A stretch of 64,000 bases of DNA from Hymenobacter montanus (GTDB lineage: Bacteria > Bacteroidota > Bacteroidia > Cytophagales > Hymenobacteraceae): NCBI RefSeq assembly GCF_014699115.1, contig NZ_JACXAD010000017.1, forward strand, positions 1 to 64,000, in the 5' to 3' direction. The position numbers and the translations under genes are program-made. The notes below the pieces were generated by a model. That model was not told where the DNA came from. It searched no databases and saw only the letters and a program-made list of their open reading frames with translations. Shown here piece by piece: positions 51,484 through 60,105 of this stretch (its first letter is position 1; each line of letters begins with the position of its first letter).

Positions 51484-53487
51484 ATGAAAAACCTATTTCG
51501 CTTCTGTTGTTTGCTAGCGGCAGGTGCCTCGTCTGGTCATAGTACCGTTGCCCAGGCTCAACCAGTGCCGGTTGCCAAGCCGAACACTGGACTAGGAATA
51601 CACTGCCCGGCGGCCCGGACAGCCGCCCGCCGCCCGCTCTCCTCCCCCCGGCACGGCCAGCAGATGGCGCGTTACGACGTGAAGTACTACAAGCTGGACC
51701 TGGCCCTGGAGAACACCAGCGTGGCCGTGGCCGGCTCGGTGCGCATGCAAGCTCGCAATGGTGGGGCAGCACTGGATTCGCTGGCCTTTGAGTTATACCC
51801 GACCTATACCATCGACTCGGTGGTGGTGCAGGGGCGACGAGCCCCGGGCTGGCGCCGAGTGGCCGGCGACGTTAGCGCGAAGCTGGCCGTAGCCGTACCG
51901 GCTGGTCAGTTGTTCAATGCCTTCATTTACTACCACGGCACCGCACCGAGCAGTGGTCCGCGTAGCGGCCTAGCTACAAATCAAGATCCTGCTTCTGGAG
52001 TAACTGTGACGTATAGCCTCAGCCAGCCATTCTACTCGTACCAATGGTTTCCGTGCAAGCAGGTACTCACCGACAAAGCGGACTCGTCGGATGTGTGGGT
52101 GACGACCACGCTACTCAACAAAGTCGGCTCTAATGGGGTGCTGCAACGCGTGACGCCCCTGCCTGGTGGCAAAGCGCGCTACGAGTGGAAGTCGCGTCAT
52201 CCTATTGCGTACTACCTGATTTCAGTGGCCGTGGCCCCCTACGTGGAGTACACCAACTACGCCCATCCGGCGGGTAGTCCGGCCATTCCTATCGTCAACT
52301 ACCTCTACAACCAAGCCGCTATCGACCAGGCCCGTCCGCAGTTGGACTTGGTGCCGGCCATGATTGAAAACTTCTCCAGCCTAGTAGGGCCGTACCCCTT
52401 TGCCAACGAAAAGTACGGCCACTGCCTCGTGCCTACTTATCCTGGAACTGCCATAGAAAACCAGACCATGACTACCATAGGGGCGATTGACGACCCTATT
52501 CTCGTGTCCCACGAGCTGTTTCACCAGTGGTTTGGTGACAATGTCACGTGTGCCTCCTGGCAGGACATCTGGCTCAACGAGGGTTTTGCTACCTATGGAT
52601 CATATTTAACGTTGCAAGCCCTCTCGCCGGCGGATGCGCGGACATTCATAGACCAAGGCACTGCCTTAGTGATGTCGGAGCCCGGTGGCAGCGTGCGGGT
52701 ACTTGACACACTAAACGTGGACCGCATCTTATATCAGCGCTTGAGCTACGCAAAAGGGGCGGCTATAGTCCACATGCTGCGGTATCTACTGAACGACGAT
52801 GCCAAATTCTTCCGGGCCCTGCGCACCTACCAAAGCACCTACGCCGGCCGCGCGGCCCGTACCCGGGACTTGCAACGCATTTTCGAGGCGGAGGCTGGCC
52901 GCTCCCTGCAGTACTTCTTCGACCAGTGGTACCAGGGCGAAGGCTACCCCACGTTCACCGTGCGCTGGAACCAAAGTGGCAACACGCTCTACCTGCAAAG
53001 CAGCGAAACCGTTTCCATGCCCGCCGTCACCCCCTTCTTTGACACCGAGGTCGACTACAAACTGAGTTTTGCCGACGGTACGAGCCAAATAGTGCGCCTG
53101 CGGCAGGGCCAGCCCGTCTCGGGGTACAGCCTGGCTGTGGCGGGCACGGTCACGGGCCTCGAGGTGGACCCCCAGCAGTGGATCCTCAACGGCGAAGGCA
53201 CCGTCACGCGCGACCCCGCCCTGGTGCTGGGCACGCGCGGCGGGGCCGCGGCAGCCCGGCTGAGCGTGTATCCGGTTCCGTGCCGCGAATACCTGCGCCT
53301 GGCGGCCGTGCCCGGTGGCCCCGTGCAAGCCGAGGTGTCGGATGCCAGCGGCCGCGTGGTGTTGCGGCAAGGGTTGCCGGCCGGCGCCGACCGTCTGGTC
53401 ACGGCGGGCTTGCCGGCGGGGCTTTACCACCTGCGGCTGTTTGATGGCCAGGGCCGAGTCAGCCAGACCCATTTCATCCGCGAATAG
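51484..53487 (+). CDS. Secreted M1 family aminopeptidase with T9SS sorting domain
   Basis: This 667-residue zinc metallopeptidase begins with a signal peptide (MKNLFRFCCLLAAGASSG). The M1 catalytic domain has GTAIENQTMTTIG in place of GAMEN and HELFHQWFGDNVTCASWQDIWLNEGFATYGSYL (zinc-binding HExxH, ~343-347, with the third ligand E at +19). The C-terminus (about 590-667) has a T9SS type A sorting domain: LSVYPVPCREYLRL, VSDASGRVVLRQGL, GLPAGLYHLRLFDGQGRVSQTHFI. The protein is probably exported and then anchored or released. ATG 51484 starts the signal peptide; 51442 is a longer frame without support. Confidence 0.92.
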   Translation: MKNLFRFCCLLAAGASSGHSTVAQAQPVPVAKPNTGLGIHCPAARTAARRPLSSPRHGQQMARYDVKYYKLDLALENTSVAVAGSVRMQARNGGAALDSLAFELYPTYTIDSVVVQGRRAPGWRRVAGDVSAKLAVAVPAGQLFNAFIYYHGTAPSSGPRSGLATNQDPASGVTVTYSLSQPFYSYQWFPCKQVLTDKADSSDVWVTTTLLNKVGSNGVLQRVTPLPGGKARYEWKSRHPIAYYLISVAVAPYVEYTNYAHPAGSPAIPIVNYLYNQAAIDQARPQLDLVPAMIENFSSLVGPYPFANEKYGHCLVPTYPGTAIENQTMTTIGAIDDPILVSHELFHQWFGDNVTCASWQDIWLNEGFATYGSYLTLQALSPADARTFIDQGTALVMSEPGGSVRVLDTLNVDRILYQRLSYAKGAAIVHMLRYLLNDDAKFFRALRTYQSTYAGRAARTRDLQRIFEAEAGRSLQYFFDQWYQGEGYPTFTVRWNQSGNTLYLQSSETVSMPAVTPFFDTEVDYKLSFADGTSQIVRLRQGQPVSGYSLAVAGTVTGLEVDPQQWILNGEGTVTRDPALVLGTRGGAAAARLSVYPVPCREYLRLAAVPGGPVQAEVSDASGRVVLRQGLPAGADRLVTAGLPAGLYHLRLFDGQGRVSQTHFIRE

Positions 53488-53540
53488 CCCATAATGCCTT
53501 GCTAGGTGAACGCGAACCGACTTAAGTAGTCAATCATCAA

Positions 53541-53600
53541 TAACTGTATAAGGGCAGTCCTGCTGCGGCCCCGCTCAGCATGATTGCCCTTATACAGTTA
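53541..53600. repeat. Perfect 16-bp inverted repeat between convergent genes
   Basis: TAACTGTATAAGGGCA (53541-53556) and its exact complement (53585-53600) flank a 28-base GC-rich loop. No T tract follows. It could act as a bulky terminator or be a small mobile palindrome. Confidence 0.7.
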
Positions 53601-53633
53601 CTTGGGTACGGGTATCAGGAACGAATAAGCTGG

Positions 53634-53993
53634 TCAGACAATGTCCTTTGGCCGGGCGTGCCGCGGCAGTGGGACCAACACGTGGTTGGGATTGGCCAGC
53701 ACTACCCGGCGGGCTTCTTCGCGGGCTTCGACCTCGTATTTGTTGTGGTAGTAACCCACCCGGGCCGACTCAACGAGGTACTTCCACAGAAAAGGAAGCA
53801 GGCCATTTTCCTTGTACTGACGCAGGTGAACTTGTTCGTGGGCTACCCATTCAGGGTCGGCCAGAAACTGCTCCCGGGTGACCCCGCTTAAGTGCACGGT
53901 TTGCCCAATAACCATGGCCACCCGCGGGCTGCCCAGCACCATGCGAGCAATGCGGGCTAGGGGTGAGTGGGTCCAGGTTCGGAGGGGTTGCAT
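53634..53993 (-). CDS. Small HExxH-type protein, putative peptidase
   Basis: This 119-residue protein contains HEQVHLRQYKE (residues 52-62), a zinc-type HExxH motif, and further on a glutamate-containing helix (NKYEVEAREEARRVV) that may supply the third ligand. The pattern resembles DUF4157-like domains. No signal peptide is seen at ATG 53993 (MQPLRTWTHSPLARIARMV), which is preferred over frames extended to 54140 because the fragment at 47225-47345 aligns from this point. Activity is uncertain. Confidence 0.65.
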   Translation of the reverse strand: MQPLRTWTHSPLARIARMVLGSPRVAMVIGQTVHLSGVTREQFLADPEWVAHEQVHLRQYKENGLLPFLWKYLVESARVGYYHNKYEVEAREEARRVVLANPNHVLVPLPRHARPKDIV

Positions 53994-54324
53994 GAGGGGA
54001 GGGTAGAGGAATATTTTGGGCAAGCTAATACGGGTTGGCCAAATAGCGGGTTGCACGCACAAAAAATATTTTACGGCTATTGCTCTGTACTTTACAAAGA
54101 AAATTAGTCTTTTTCTTAGCGAAAAGAAGTGGTTTACCAAAAATATGCCCTAGCTTTACCCAACTACCCATTCCGATGATAATAGAAATCGTTGGGTTCA
54201 ACTCTTTTTTTCACTTCTTTCCTCGGCTACTCAACGCCTTGCCTATCGCCTAAGAAACCCTCACTGCCCGGCTCCTTAACCTTCCCCGGAACCCGGATTT
54301 TAGCCCTTCCCCTAACGACGGACA

Positions 54325-55020
54325 ATGAAACATCCTTTTCTCTATTGCCTCGCCGCTGGTTCGCTAGCTCTCTCCTTCTTCTTCGAACGTGCCCCCGATG
54401 CTTCGGTTGCGGTCCGTGCCAGCGTGGCACCGGCCGTTGCCGAAGCATCGCTGTTTCCGGCCACCACGATGAAGGAGTTTCCTGCGGAGCTTCCCAAAGC
54501 TATTACCCCACCCGCCAGCGTGCCTGGCCCCAAGCCCGCCGCCCCCACGGCGGCTGCCCTGGCGGCCGCCCGCGACTCCCTCGCCTACCAATACTACGGC
54601 CAAACCCTGGGCGTACACTTGGCCTTCGACGAAAATAAGGACTTGCTGCGGACCGTCACCGACTGGATTGGCACTCCCTACCGCTACGGTAACAATTCGC
54701 ACCGCGGCACCGACTGCTCGGGCTTCGTAACCCGCGTATTCCAGGAGGTGTACGGCGTTGTGCTGAAGCGCTCCTCCCGCTCGATGTTTGCTACTACCCA
54801 GCACGTAGCCAAGGCCCAGATGCAAACCGGGGACCTGGTTTTTTTCCGCCGGGGCCGGGGCCCGATCTACCACGTGGGCATTTATTTGAAAAACGGCAAG
54901 TTTGCCCATTCGGCCACCAACGGCGGGGTAATGGTTAGCTCCCTGCACGAGGCGTATTACCGCCGCAACTTCTACGCGGCGGGCCGCGTGCGCAACATCG
55001 AAGAGGCGACCGCAGAATAA
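54325..55020 (+). CDS. NlpC/P60 family cell-wall hydrolase (C40 peptidase)
   Basis: This 231-residue exported enzyme has an N-terminal hydrophobic segment (KHPFLYCLAAGSLALSFFF), an A/P-rich linker (~40-85) and an NlpC/P60 domain (~110-225). Catalytic residues are the cysteine in GTDCSGFVTRVF (~131) and the histidine in IYHVGIYLKNGKF (~184), with HSATNGGVMV beyond. These enzymes cleave peptide stems in peptidoglycan. A strong terminator follows at 55048. Confidence 0.92.
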   Translation: MKHPFLYCLAAGSLALSFFFERAPDASVAVRASVAPAVAEASLFPATTMKEFPAELPKAITPPASVPGPKPAAPTAAALAAARDSLAYQYYGQTLGVHLAFDENKDLLRTVTDWIGTPYRYGNNSHRGTDCSGFVTRVFQEVYGVVLKRSSRSMFATTQHVAKAQMQTGDLVFFRRGRGPIYHVGIYLKNGKFAHSATNGGVMVSSLHEAYYRRNFYAAGRVRNIEEATAE

Positions 55021-55047
55021 CGCGTCAGCCATCTATAAAAGCACTTC

Positions 55048-55078
55048 GCGCCCGGCTTCAGCAGCCGGGCGCTTTTTT
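55048..55078 (+). terminator. Intrinsic terminator of the NlpC/P60 gene
   Basis: The 10-bp stem GCGCCCGGCT / AGCCGGGCGC with a TCAGC loop is followed by six T residues. Confidence 0.92.
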
Positions 55079-55551
55079 ATGGCGGAAGAGGTCGAAGGCG
55101 GCCTATTTACAGCGCGTTCAACACCTCTGCTGTTCGCACGGTATATCCCAGTTCCGTGGCTCGTGATAGCCGAACCCCCAGGCCTTGCGCAGCCCCCGGT
55201 GGCCTTACTGGTAGCTGGAGCCATGAAGCGCATCGTGGACCGAGTACAGCCTATAGTGTTCAGCGCCTGCCCATAGACTTAAGCTGCTTGGCCGCGTAGC
55301 CCTCTGCTTCCAGCTGTGCGGACCCTATCTGTACGTTCGCGCATGGTTGCGCTAGCGTAAAAAAAAGGATTTAGTATGAGGGGATAAGCGCCAAATAGCT
55401 GATCATAACAAGCACCTGGTTATGCATGGATCCTTGGTGGTTATTTAGAGTTTGGATAGAAAAAGGCAGCCTGGCAGCGGCTTTTTGCGTAAGGCTTGGC
55501 TGAGGCAGCTCCCTTATTATTCTTTCAACTTCTCCTTTCAGTACCTCCTTT
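55079..55551. other. Intergenic region without a recognised gene
   Basis: About 470 bases contain only short frames (such as 55079-55276) without family features. Nothing else was recognised. Confidence 0.5.
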
Positions 55552-55884
55552 ATGGAAGCCCAAATCGAACAACAACTCGAAAAAATTATGCCCGAAGACC
55601 TGGCGCGCACGTTTGAAAGCGCTTACCACGTCCTCTTTGAAGGCCAGCACGAGCACATTGACGACCTGCTCAAGCACGGCGGCGTGCTTCTGCGCAAGGC
55701 CGCTCAGCGATTCAGCCCCACGCAGATGATTTTAGGCATTGCCGGATTGGCCGCCGTAGCCGTAGTAATCATCAATCGGGTTAACGACGACAGCCACGAA
55801 GGCGAAGCTCATGATGTAAGCAGCCGGGAGGGTAAGCGTCAGCTTGGTAGTTCGGATGGCGCCCAGAAAAAAGGCGCTGCCTAA
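55552..55884 (+). CDS. Hypothetical small protein with one membrane helix
   Basis: This 110-residue protein has an acidic helical N-terminus (EAQIEQQLEKIMPEDLARTFESAYHVLFEGQHEHIDDLLKHGG), a membrane helix (~59-75: MILGIAGLAAVAVVIIN) and a charged tail. It is not recognised. It ends upstream of a strong terminator. Comparable small proteins occur in related genomes next to stress genes, but that is from general impression, and no function is assigned. Confidence 0.65.
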   Translation: MEAQIEQQLEKIMPEDLARTFESAYHVLFEGQHEHIDDLLKHGGVLLRKAAQRFSPTQMILGIAGLAAVAVVIINRVNDDSHEGEAHDVSSREGKRQLGSSDGAQKKGAA

Positions 55885-55919
55885 AGCAAGGGATACCAGT
55901 AGCTTTTTTGACCTTTATC

Positions 55920-55952
55920 AAAAAGCCGCTCCCTTAGGAGCGGCTTTTTGCG
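55920..55952. terminator. Bidirectional intrinsic terminator
   Basis: AAAAAGCCGCTCC / GGAGCGGCTTTTT (13-bp perfect stem, CTTA loop) ends the gene at 55884 and could also serve minus-strand transcripts of the toxin locus. Confidence 0.88.
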
Positions 55953-56077
55953 TTGAAAGCCCTCTCTTCACCAGCATAAGCTAATTTACGGATACCTTTT
56001 AATACCACGATGCCTGATGCCAAGGAGAGGTTAACGCCCCTGCCATATACCACACTGTTATCTATATTCTCAATAAG

Positions 56078-56278
56078 TCAAGCAGCATTGATTTTCGCTT
56101 TCAGCTTTGCTAAACCATTTTCCATTGCCTTAGCCCAACTGGGATCGAAATCTACATAGTGCTCCCTATCCCCTCGTCGGGCCACGCAGCCCCAGCTCCA
56201 GGCGCCGGTAGCTTCGCTGTAGGCCCGCACGCTGTCACGGCTTTCTCCTAGGCAAAGTAGAGTAAGTAGGCTGGCGCA
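56078..56278 (-). pseudogene. Scrambled toxin remnant: body fragment + HINT fragment + distinct tip
   Basis: Reading on the minus strand, 56278-56252 matches the toxin-body sequence at 62162-62188 (AYLLYFA, followed here by a stop), and 56238-56175 matches the HINT start at 61196-61259 (58 of 64 bases: SRDSVRAYSEATGAW). The frame then runs into a different C-terminus, RRGDREHYVDFDPSWAKAM, continuing ENGLAKLKAKINAA and a stop at 56078. The segments lie about 900 bases apart in the full gene, so this is a deletion derivative carrying an unrelated tip. It is the left end of the cassette array. Confidence 0.75.
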
Positions 56279-56295
56279 TTGACAGAGGCAAAGTA

Positions 56296-57288
56296 CTAGT
56301 GCTCAAGATCAAAAAGGTACAATGAATTATCTTGGGTATGTATATAAAGAGTAGAATCTTTCACATATAATCCACCGATCAAGGCTGTATTAAGCGGTAA
56401 ATCATGTTTCCAGATTAATGTCTTTTGTATAATATCTATAGCCCCAAGCTTGGCGTTATCGGTGCCAGTAAAATGAGTAAAAAACAGGACTCCATCTACC
56501 ACAATCCATTTTTGATAAAAGTTACTGACAAAGCCATTTTCTCTTAATATATCATTAATACTCCAAACGTTTAATTGCTCTGTTTCTAAATGTAAATAAA
56601 CGATTTCGTTGGAAAATAAAGAATATATAATGTTATTGTCATTGATAATCCGGCCTATAATAGACTCATATTTATTGAGTACTTGGCCCGAAATACAATC
56701 TAAACAAAACATCCCCCTATCTTCGGTGCCATCTACAGATAAGTAAACCTTGTCATTATGTGCTACTATATTGCTATGAAGGAAAGCTTTCTCAGATTGT
56801 AGAAGATCAGCATATTTTACCTGCCACAACAATTCCCCATCATCCGAAGAATAGGTTTCTGTCAGCTTCTTTTTGTACCAGTCACGTAACAGCCGTGTTG
56901 GGCCGAAAACACATTCACCGTTTACATCCGGTATAGAAACTTTATTTCCATGTTTTTGTATGACAAGATTGGCTTCGTCACTATTCTCTACGTACGCTTT
57001 TATGTCGGAGTCCGAATAAATATATATTCGTGGTTCTTGCTCAATTACCCTGCCATTAGTTAAATCAATGACTTTACTCTCTCCCGCTTCGTACCAATAG
57101 AAACTGATTAAGTCGCGGCGCAGATATAGCATCGAAATCTCTTGGATAGGATAGCACCAAAGTTCGTGCAAGTTCCTGTCAAAGAACTTTAAACTAGGCT
57201 GATTTCCGAAGAACTCTATTAGAAGACCTGTAGGAAAAATGTCTAATAAGGCAGCCTTTGCAAAGTGTGCTTTAAATATTACTCTCAT
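56296..57288 (-). CDS. Beta-propeller-like putative immunity protein, copy 3
   Basis: This 330-residue protein has no signal peptide. Repeated strand-turn units of PQQ-like style are visible: YSSDDGELLWQVKYADLL, NDKVYLSVDGTEDRGMFCLDCISG, and GLYVKDSTLYIHTQDNSLYLFDLEH at the C-terminus. It is AT-rich. Its start overlaps the stop of the preceding orphan toxin tip by four bases (ATGA), so tip and protein form a two-gene cassette; in polymorphic-toxin loci the gene directly after a tip is usually its immunity gene. It is only distantly similar to the two propeller-like proteins at 58007 and 59049. The immunity role is inference. Confidence 0.6.
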   Translation of the reverse strand: MRVIFKAHFAKAALLDIFPTGLLIEFFGNQPSLKFFDRNLHELWCYPIQEISMLYLRRDLISFYWYEAGESKVIDLTNGRVIEQEPRIYIYSDSDIKAYVENSDEANLVIQKHGNKVSIPDVNGECVFGPTRLLRDWYKKKLTETYSSDDGELLWQVKYADLLQSEKAFLHSNIVAHNDKVYLSVDGTEDRGMFCLDCISGQVLNKYESIIGRIINDNNIIYSLFSNEIVYLHLETEQLNVWSINDILRENGFVSNFYQKWIVVDGVLFFTHFTGTDNAKLGAIDIIQKTLIWKHDLPLNTALIGGLYVKDSTLYIHTQDNSLYLFDLEH

Positions 57289-57743
57289 CTAAATATGGTT
57301 GTGTAATTGTTGTTTACGAAGTCAATGATTTTTTGATCGGGTATAGTAGTAGTGCCCCGAGCCAAATTAAACCAGCTTGCAATTTTACTTCTTCTAGCAG
57401 GGTCAGCATTTAGTATTTGTTCTAGCGAAGTCTTGTTGGCTTTCATCCAGTCGACCATCTTTTCTTTTGTCATCCCTGTATTAGTCATTCGCCACTGAAT
57501 TTCGTTCAGATTTTCAGCAGAAAACAAGTCCCGCTCAATAAATTGGTCCTTTATCGTACCAGCGGTGATACTTCCTGGCCCAGATTTATACTCTATTTTT
57601 AGATTAGGTGGAATACATTGCTCACAAAAAACATCAATAAAGGAGGTCGTTCCCCTTGCATTGGCCACATTCTCTTCAAATCTAAGTGTCTTGCCGCTGA
57701 AGGTATTGGCATCATTTGCTATGTCTCTTATTATCCAATGCAC
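57285..57743 (-). CDS. Orphan toxin C-terminal tip (PD-(D/E)xK-like nuclease)
   Basis: This 152-residue product starts at a GTG that is unlikely to be the real start: the frame stays open to 57794 (ALNILKGGNNNYRQG). The core RGTTSFIDVFCEQ...LKIEYKSGPGSI (D37, E51, K53 in this numbering) has the D-x13-ExK spacing of PD-(D/E)xK nucleases, and the tip of the large toxin has the same layout (D1187, E1202, K1204). Both have an LK.GN...W(I/V)I helix before it and end NN..(S/T)TIF. There is no HINT or body domain, so it is a displaced tip cassette, followed by an overlapping propeller-like gene. Confidence 0.65.
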   Translation of the reverse strand: MHWIIRDIANDANTFSGKTLRFEENVANARGTTSFIDVFCEQCIPPNLKIEYKSGPGSITAGTIKDQFIERDLFSAENLNEIQWRMTNTGMTKEKMVDWMKANKTSLEQILNADPARRSKIASWFNLARGTTTIPDQKIIDFVNNNYTTIFR

Positions 57744-57885
57744 CCCTTGTCTGTAGTTGTTGTTCCCGCCCTTTAGAATATTAAGCGCTGATCTTTACCT
57801 CAATTTACTCCTTCGCCGCTAAGGCGGCGTCACCAATTGCATAAATTGTTATTACATCCAGTGTAATGAGACTAGTTTTTATCGC

Positions 57886-57949
57886 AGCATGTTTAGCGTT
57901 CAGCCATCTCCCTGATATTTCAGGAAGATGGCTGAACGCTAAACATGCT
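57886..57949. repeat. Long hairpin (24-bp perfect arms, nearly complete palindrome)
   Basis: The arms at 57886-57909 and 57926-57949 are perfect 24-base complements (left arm begins AGCATGTTTAGCG and ends CAGCCATCT). Inside, CCTGA and TCAGG continue the stem after a single mismatch, leaving a four-base loop, so the total stem is about 29 pairs. It lies in the spacer between the orphan tip and the upstream propeller-like gene. No U tract follows; a strong terminator, a processing site or a recombination site are all possible. Confidence 0.85.
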
Positions 57950-58006
57950 ACCTGACTACCTGCACTGCTACGAGCCGGTGGTCAGCGGTAGTTCTATGGG
58001 CCCGCT

Positions 58007-59026
58007 TTATTCTTCAAACACCAGCACCTCATTGAGACCGGTGCGCAAGTACCACAACCCTTTATTGTAGAGTATCTGGTTGATGCTCAAACTGTCAGCC
58101 TCCGGGATGGGCACACATACCTCTACCTTTCGGGTTTCTATATTGAAGCATCCTATTCTGGGTACTGTATCAATAAGTTCTGAGGGGCGCGAAGATCTAT
58201 CAGCGAAATAGACCTTATTATCGCTCAGACTAGCGACGGCAGGCGATACCCAGTAAAGCGGCTCTTCCACGTTGAGCCCACCAAAGAAGGTGCCGCCGGT
58301 GTTTACATCGATGATCTCATACCACTTCTGCTCGCCATGCAGTTGGGTATCAGCATAGATAGTTATAAACCAGCCTCGTACTGGGTCGAATAAGTTATTG
58401 AAGCCACGGGTATAGAGACGTCTGACTTCTTTTCCTGTGTTAAGGTCTAGCACGATGATATAATTGCTATTAGCTACATCGTTTCGCTCCCGAGGCTTCG
58501 TCACAAGAAACAATAACATGTCATTGTATAAGTAAAAGTCATTTTTAATTATATGTTCTCCCGATAAACACTCGTATTCCCAGTAGGTTTGTGTATCCAG
58601 CAGATTTGAGCAGCGGAAGTGCTTGGCTGAGCCAGAGACATTTTCGTCGTAGTGAAATTGATAATCCTTGTTTAGAAAGTGTCCCCACCATGGCCCCTTT
58701 TTCTCCGTTACTTGGTTACCTGTGATGTAATATTGTCTTTCAATACCCTTGTATACAAAAAGAATAATGTTATATGTGTCTAATACAACTACACCTTCTA
58801 CATCCTTATAGAGAAAATCCCGCTGGTTGAATGAAGTATCGTAAATACTCACCTTGTCTGGTAGCATTTTATAGAAAAAATTACCGGAATGCCAGCCATT
58901 GAGCGGGTTGATGTCTACCGATCGGCCAGAAGCTAAGTCTATAATGTACGTGGGTGTAGCAACAAATATCTGCTCACCTATGCGGAAAAGATTTTCTGCC
59001 TTTTCTATGCGCTCAATTAATCTCAT
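58007..59026 (-). CDS. Beta-propeller-like putative immunity protein, copy 2
   Basis: This 339-residue, AT-rich cytoplasmic protein is a paralog of the next gene upstream. Shared segments include HFRCSNLLDTQTYWEYE, SNYIIVLDLNTGKEVRRLY, EQKWYEIIDVNTGGTFFGGLN, IGCFNIETRKVEVCVPIPEAD and the C-terminal INQILYNKGLWYLRT. The LDLNTGK turns fit PQQ-like blades. It starts 22 bases after the stop of the first copy and is probably co-transcribed with the toxin. Function as immunity to the toxin's tip is inferred from position; a long hairpin follows the gene. Confidence 0.65.
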   Translation of the reverse strand: MRLIERIEKAENLFRIGEQIFVATPTYIIDLASGRSVDINPLNGWHSGNFFYKMLPDKVSIYDTSFNQRDFLYKDVEGVVVLDTYNIILFVYKGIERQYYITGNQVTEKKGPWWGHFLNKDYQFHYDENVSGSAKHFRCSNLLDTQTYWEYECLSGEHIIKNDFYLYNDMLLFLVTKPRERNDVANSNYIIVLDLNTGKEVRRLYTRGFNNLFDPVRGWFITIYADTQLHGEQKWYEIIDVNTGGTFFGGLNVEEPLYWVSPAVASLSDNKVYFADRSSRPSELIDTVPRIGCFNIETRKVEVCVPIPEADSLSINQILYNKGLWYLRTGLNEVLVFEE

Positions 59027-59048
59027 TATAATACCCGGATTTCAGAAT

Positions 59049-60101
59049 TCACTCCTTAAATACAAATAATTGGCTGTCTGCAGTGCGTACATACCATAGT
59101 CCATTATTGAAAAGTATTTGTTGCGGCTCTAACTCCTCTGCTTCCAGGATTGGCTCACAAAATTCTATTATCCGCTTAGCTATATTAAAACAGCCCATTT
59201 GAGGTATCTTTCTTTCATTATGGTCTGTAAATCTATGATTACCTGCGAAATACAATCGATCACCGTTAATGCTTTCTACGGCTGGCCCTACGCCATACAA
59301 AGCGCCATTGTAGTTAAGCCCGCCCAGATAGAAGCCACCATTATTGACATCGAATATTTGATAATACTTTTGTTCACCAAAGCGCTGGCGGTTACCATAA
59401 ACATTTATAAATAATCCTTGGGTTGAATCAAATAAGCCAGGAGGAGCCTGTAAAGATCTGCGCCACATAAATTGGCCTGTTTTTAAATCGAGAGCGACAA
59501 CAAAGAATAAAGAATCATGAGGAAGTATTCTTGAATTCTCGATTGTACAAAACAACAGTAAATCATTATAGATGAAATACTCATTACTAAATAAGGACTC
59601 ATTCTCATTTATACTATATTCCCAATAAGTTTGGGTGCCCCAAAAGTCAGAGCACCGAAAATAAGTTGGTTTATATCGGTTCTCAGGGCGAAAGTTTAAA
59701 CGGACGTTTTGGTTAAGTAATTTGCTGCTCATAAGCGTCTCGTTTAATTTACTATGGTTATCAAATTCCATCACCTTTTGAAGGCCAACGCTAGAATTAG
59801 CGCTTAAATGGAATACTTCAAGAATATATTTATCTGCGCTGAATGACACAAGGGATGTAGTTTCTGGATCTATGGCAGGGTTTGAGATGATCCTTACCGG
59901 TTCCAAACTAGAATCATATACTATTATTCTACCCACTTCCATGGAATAGAAATTATTATCCAGCTGCCTCACTCGCGGACAAGAAATGCGCTTGCCTGAA
60001 CCTATATCAATCACTGCTTGAGCTGCCAAGTCTAATTGCAACACCTTATCGCCAGTCAGCATTAGCTGACTAGCACCTGACTGCTGGTTTATCAACTTCA
60101 T
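59049..60101 (-). CDS. Beta-propeller-like putative immunity protein, copy 1
   Basis: This 350-residue protein directly follows the toxin gene (four bases between stop and start), as immunity genes usually do. It has PQQ-like turns (VVALDLKTGQFMWRRS, EQKYYQIFDVNNGGFYLGGLN) and segments shared with its paralog (YFRCSDFWGTQTYWEYS, MGCFNIAKRIIEFCEPI, QQILFNNGLWYVRT). No signal peptide; AT-rich. Direct tandem duplication of an immunity gene is common where alternative tips are exchanged. The family is not recognised from memory as an established immunity family, so this may be new. Confidence 0.68.
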   Translation of the reverse strand: MKLINQQSGASQLMLTGDKVLQLDLAAQAVIDIGSGKRISCPRVRQLDNNFYSMEVGRIIVYDSSLEPVRIISNPAIDPETTSLVSFSADKYILEVFHLSANSSVGLQKVMEFDNHSKLNETLMSSKLLNQNVRLNFRPENRYKPTYFRCSDFWGTQTYWEYSINENESLFSNEYFIYNDLLLFCTIENSRILPHDSLFFVVALDLKTGQFMWRRSLQAPPGLFDSTQGLFINVYGNRQRFGEQKYYQIFDVNNGGFYLGGLNYNGALYGVGPAVESINGDRLYFAGNHRFTDHNERKIPQMGCFNIAKRIIEFCEPILEAEELEPQQILFNNGLWYVRTADSQLFVFKE

Positions 60102-60105
60102 GATT

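Noticed and set aside
55079..55276. 65-residue plus-strand gene after the NlpC/P60 terminator
   Set aside because: It begins immediately after the T tract of a terminator and has no family features or promoter.
57886..57949. Integron attC site
   Set aside because: The palindrome length fits, but the outer sequences are GTTTAGC/GCTAAAC rather than the RYYYAAC...GTTRRRY order of attC sites, and the stem is near-perfect without the bulges attC needs. No integrase gene is present.
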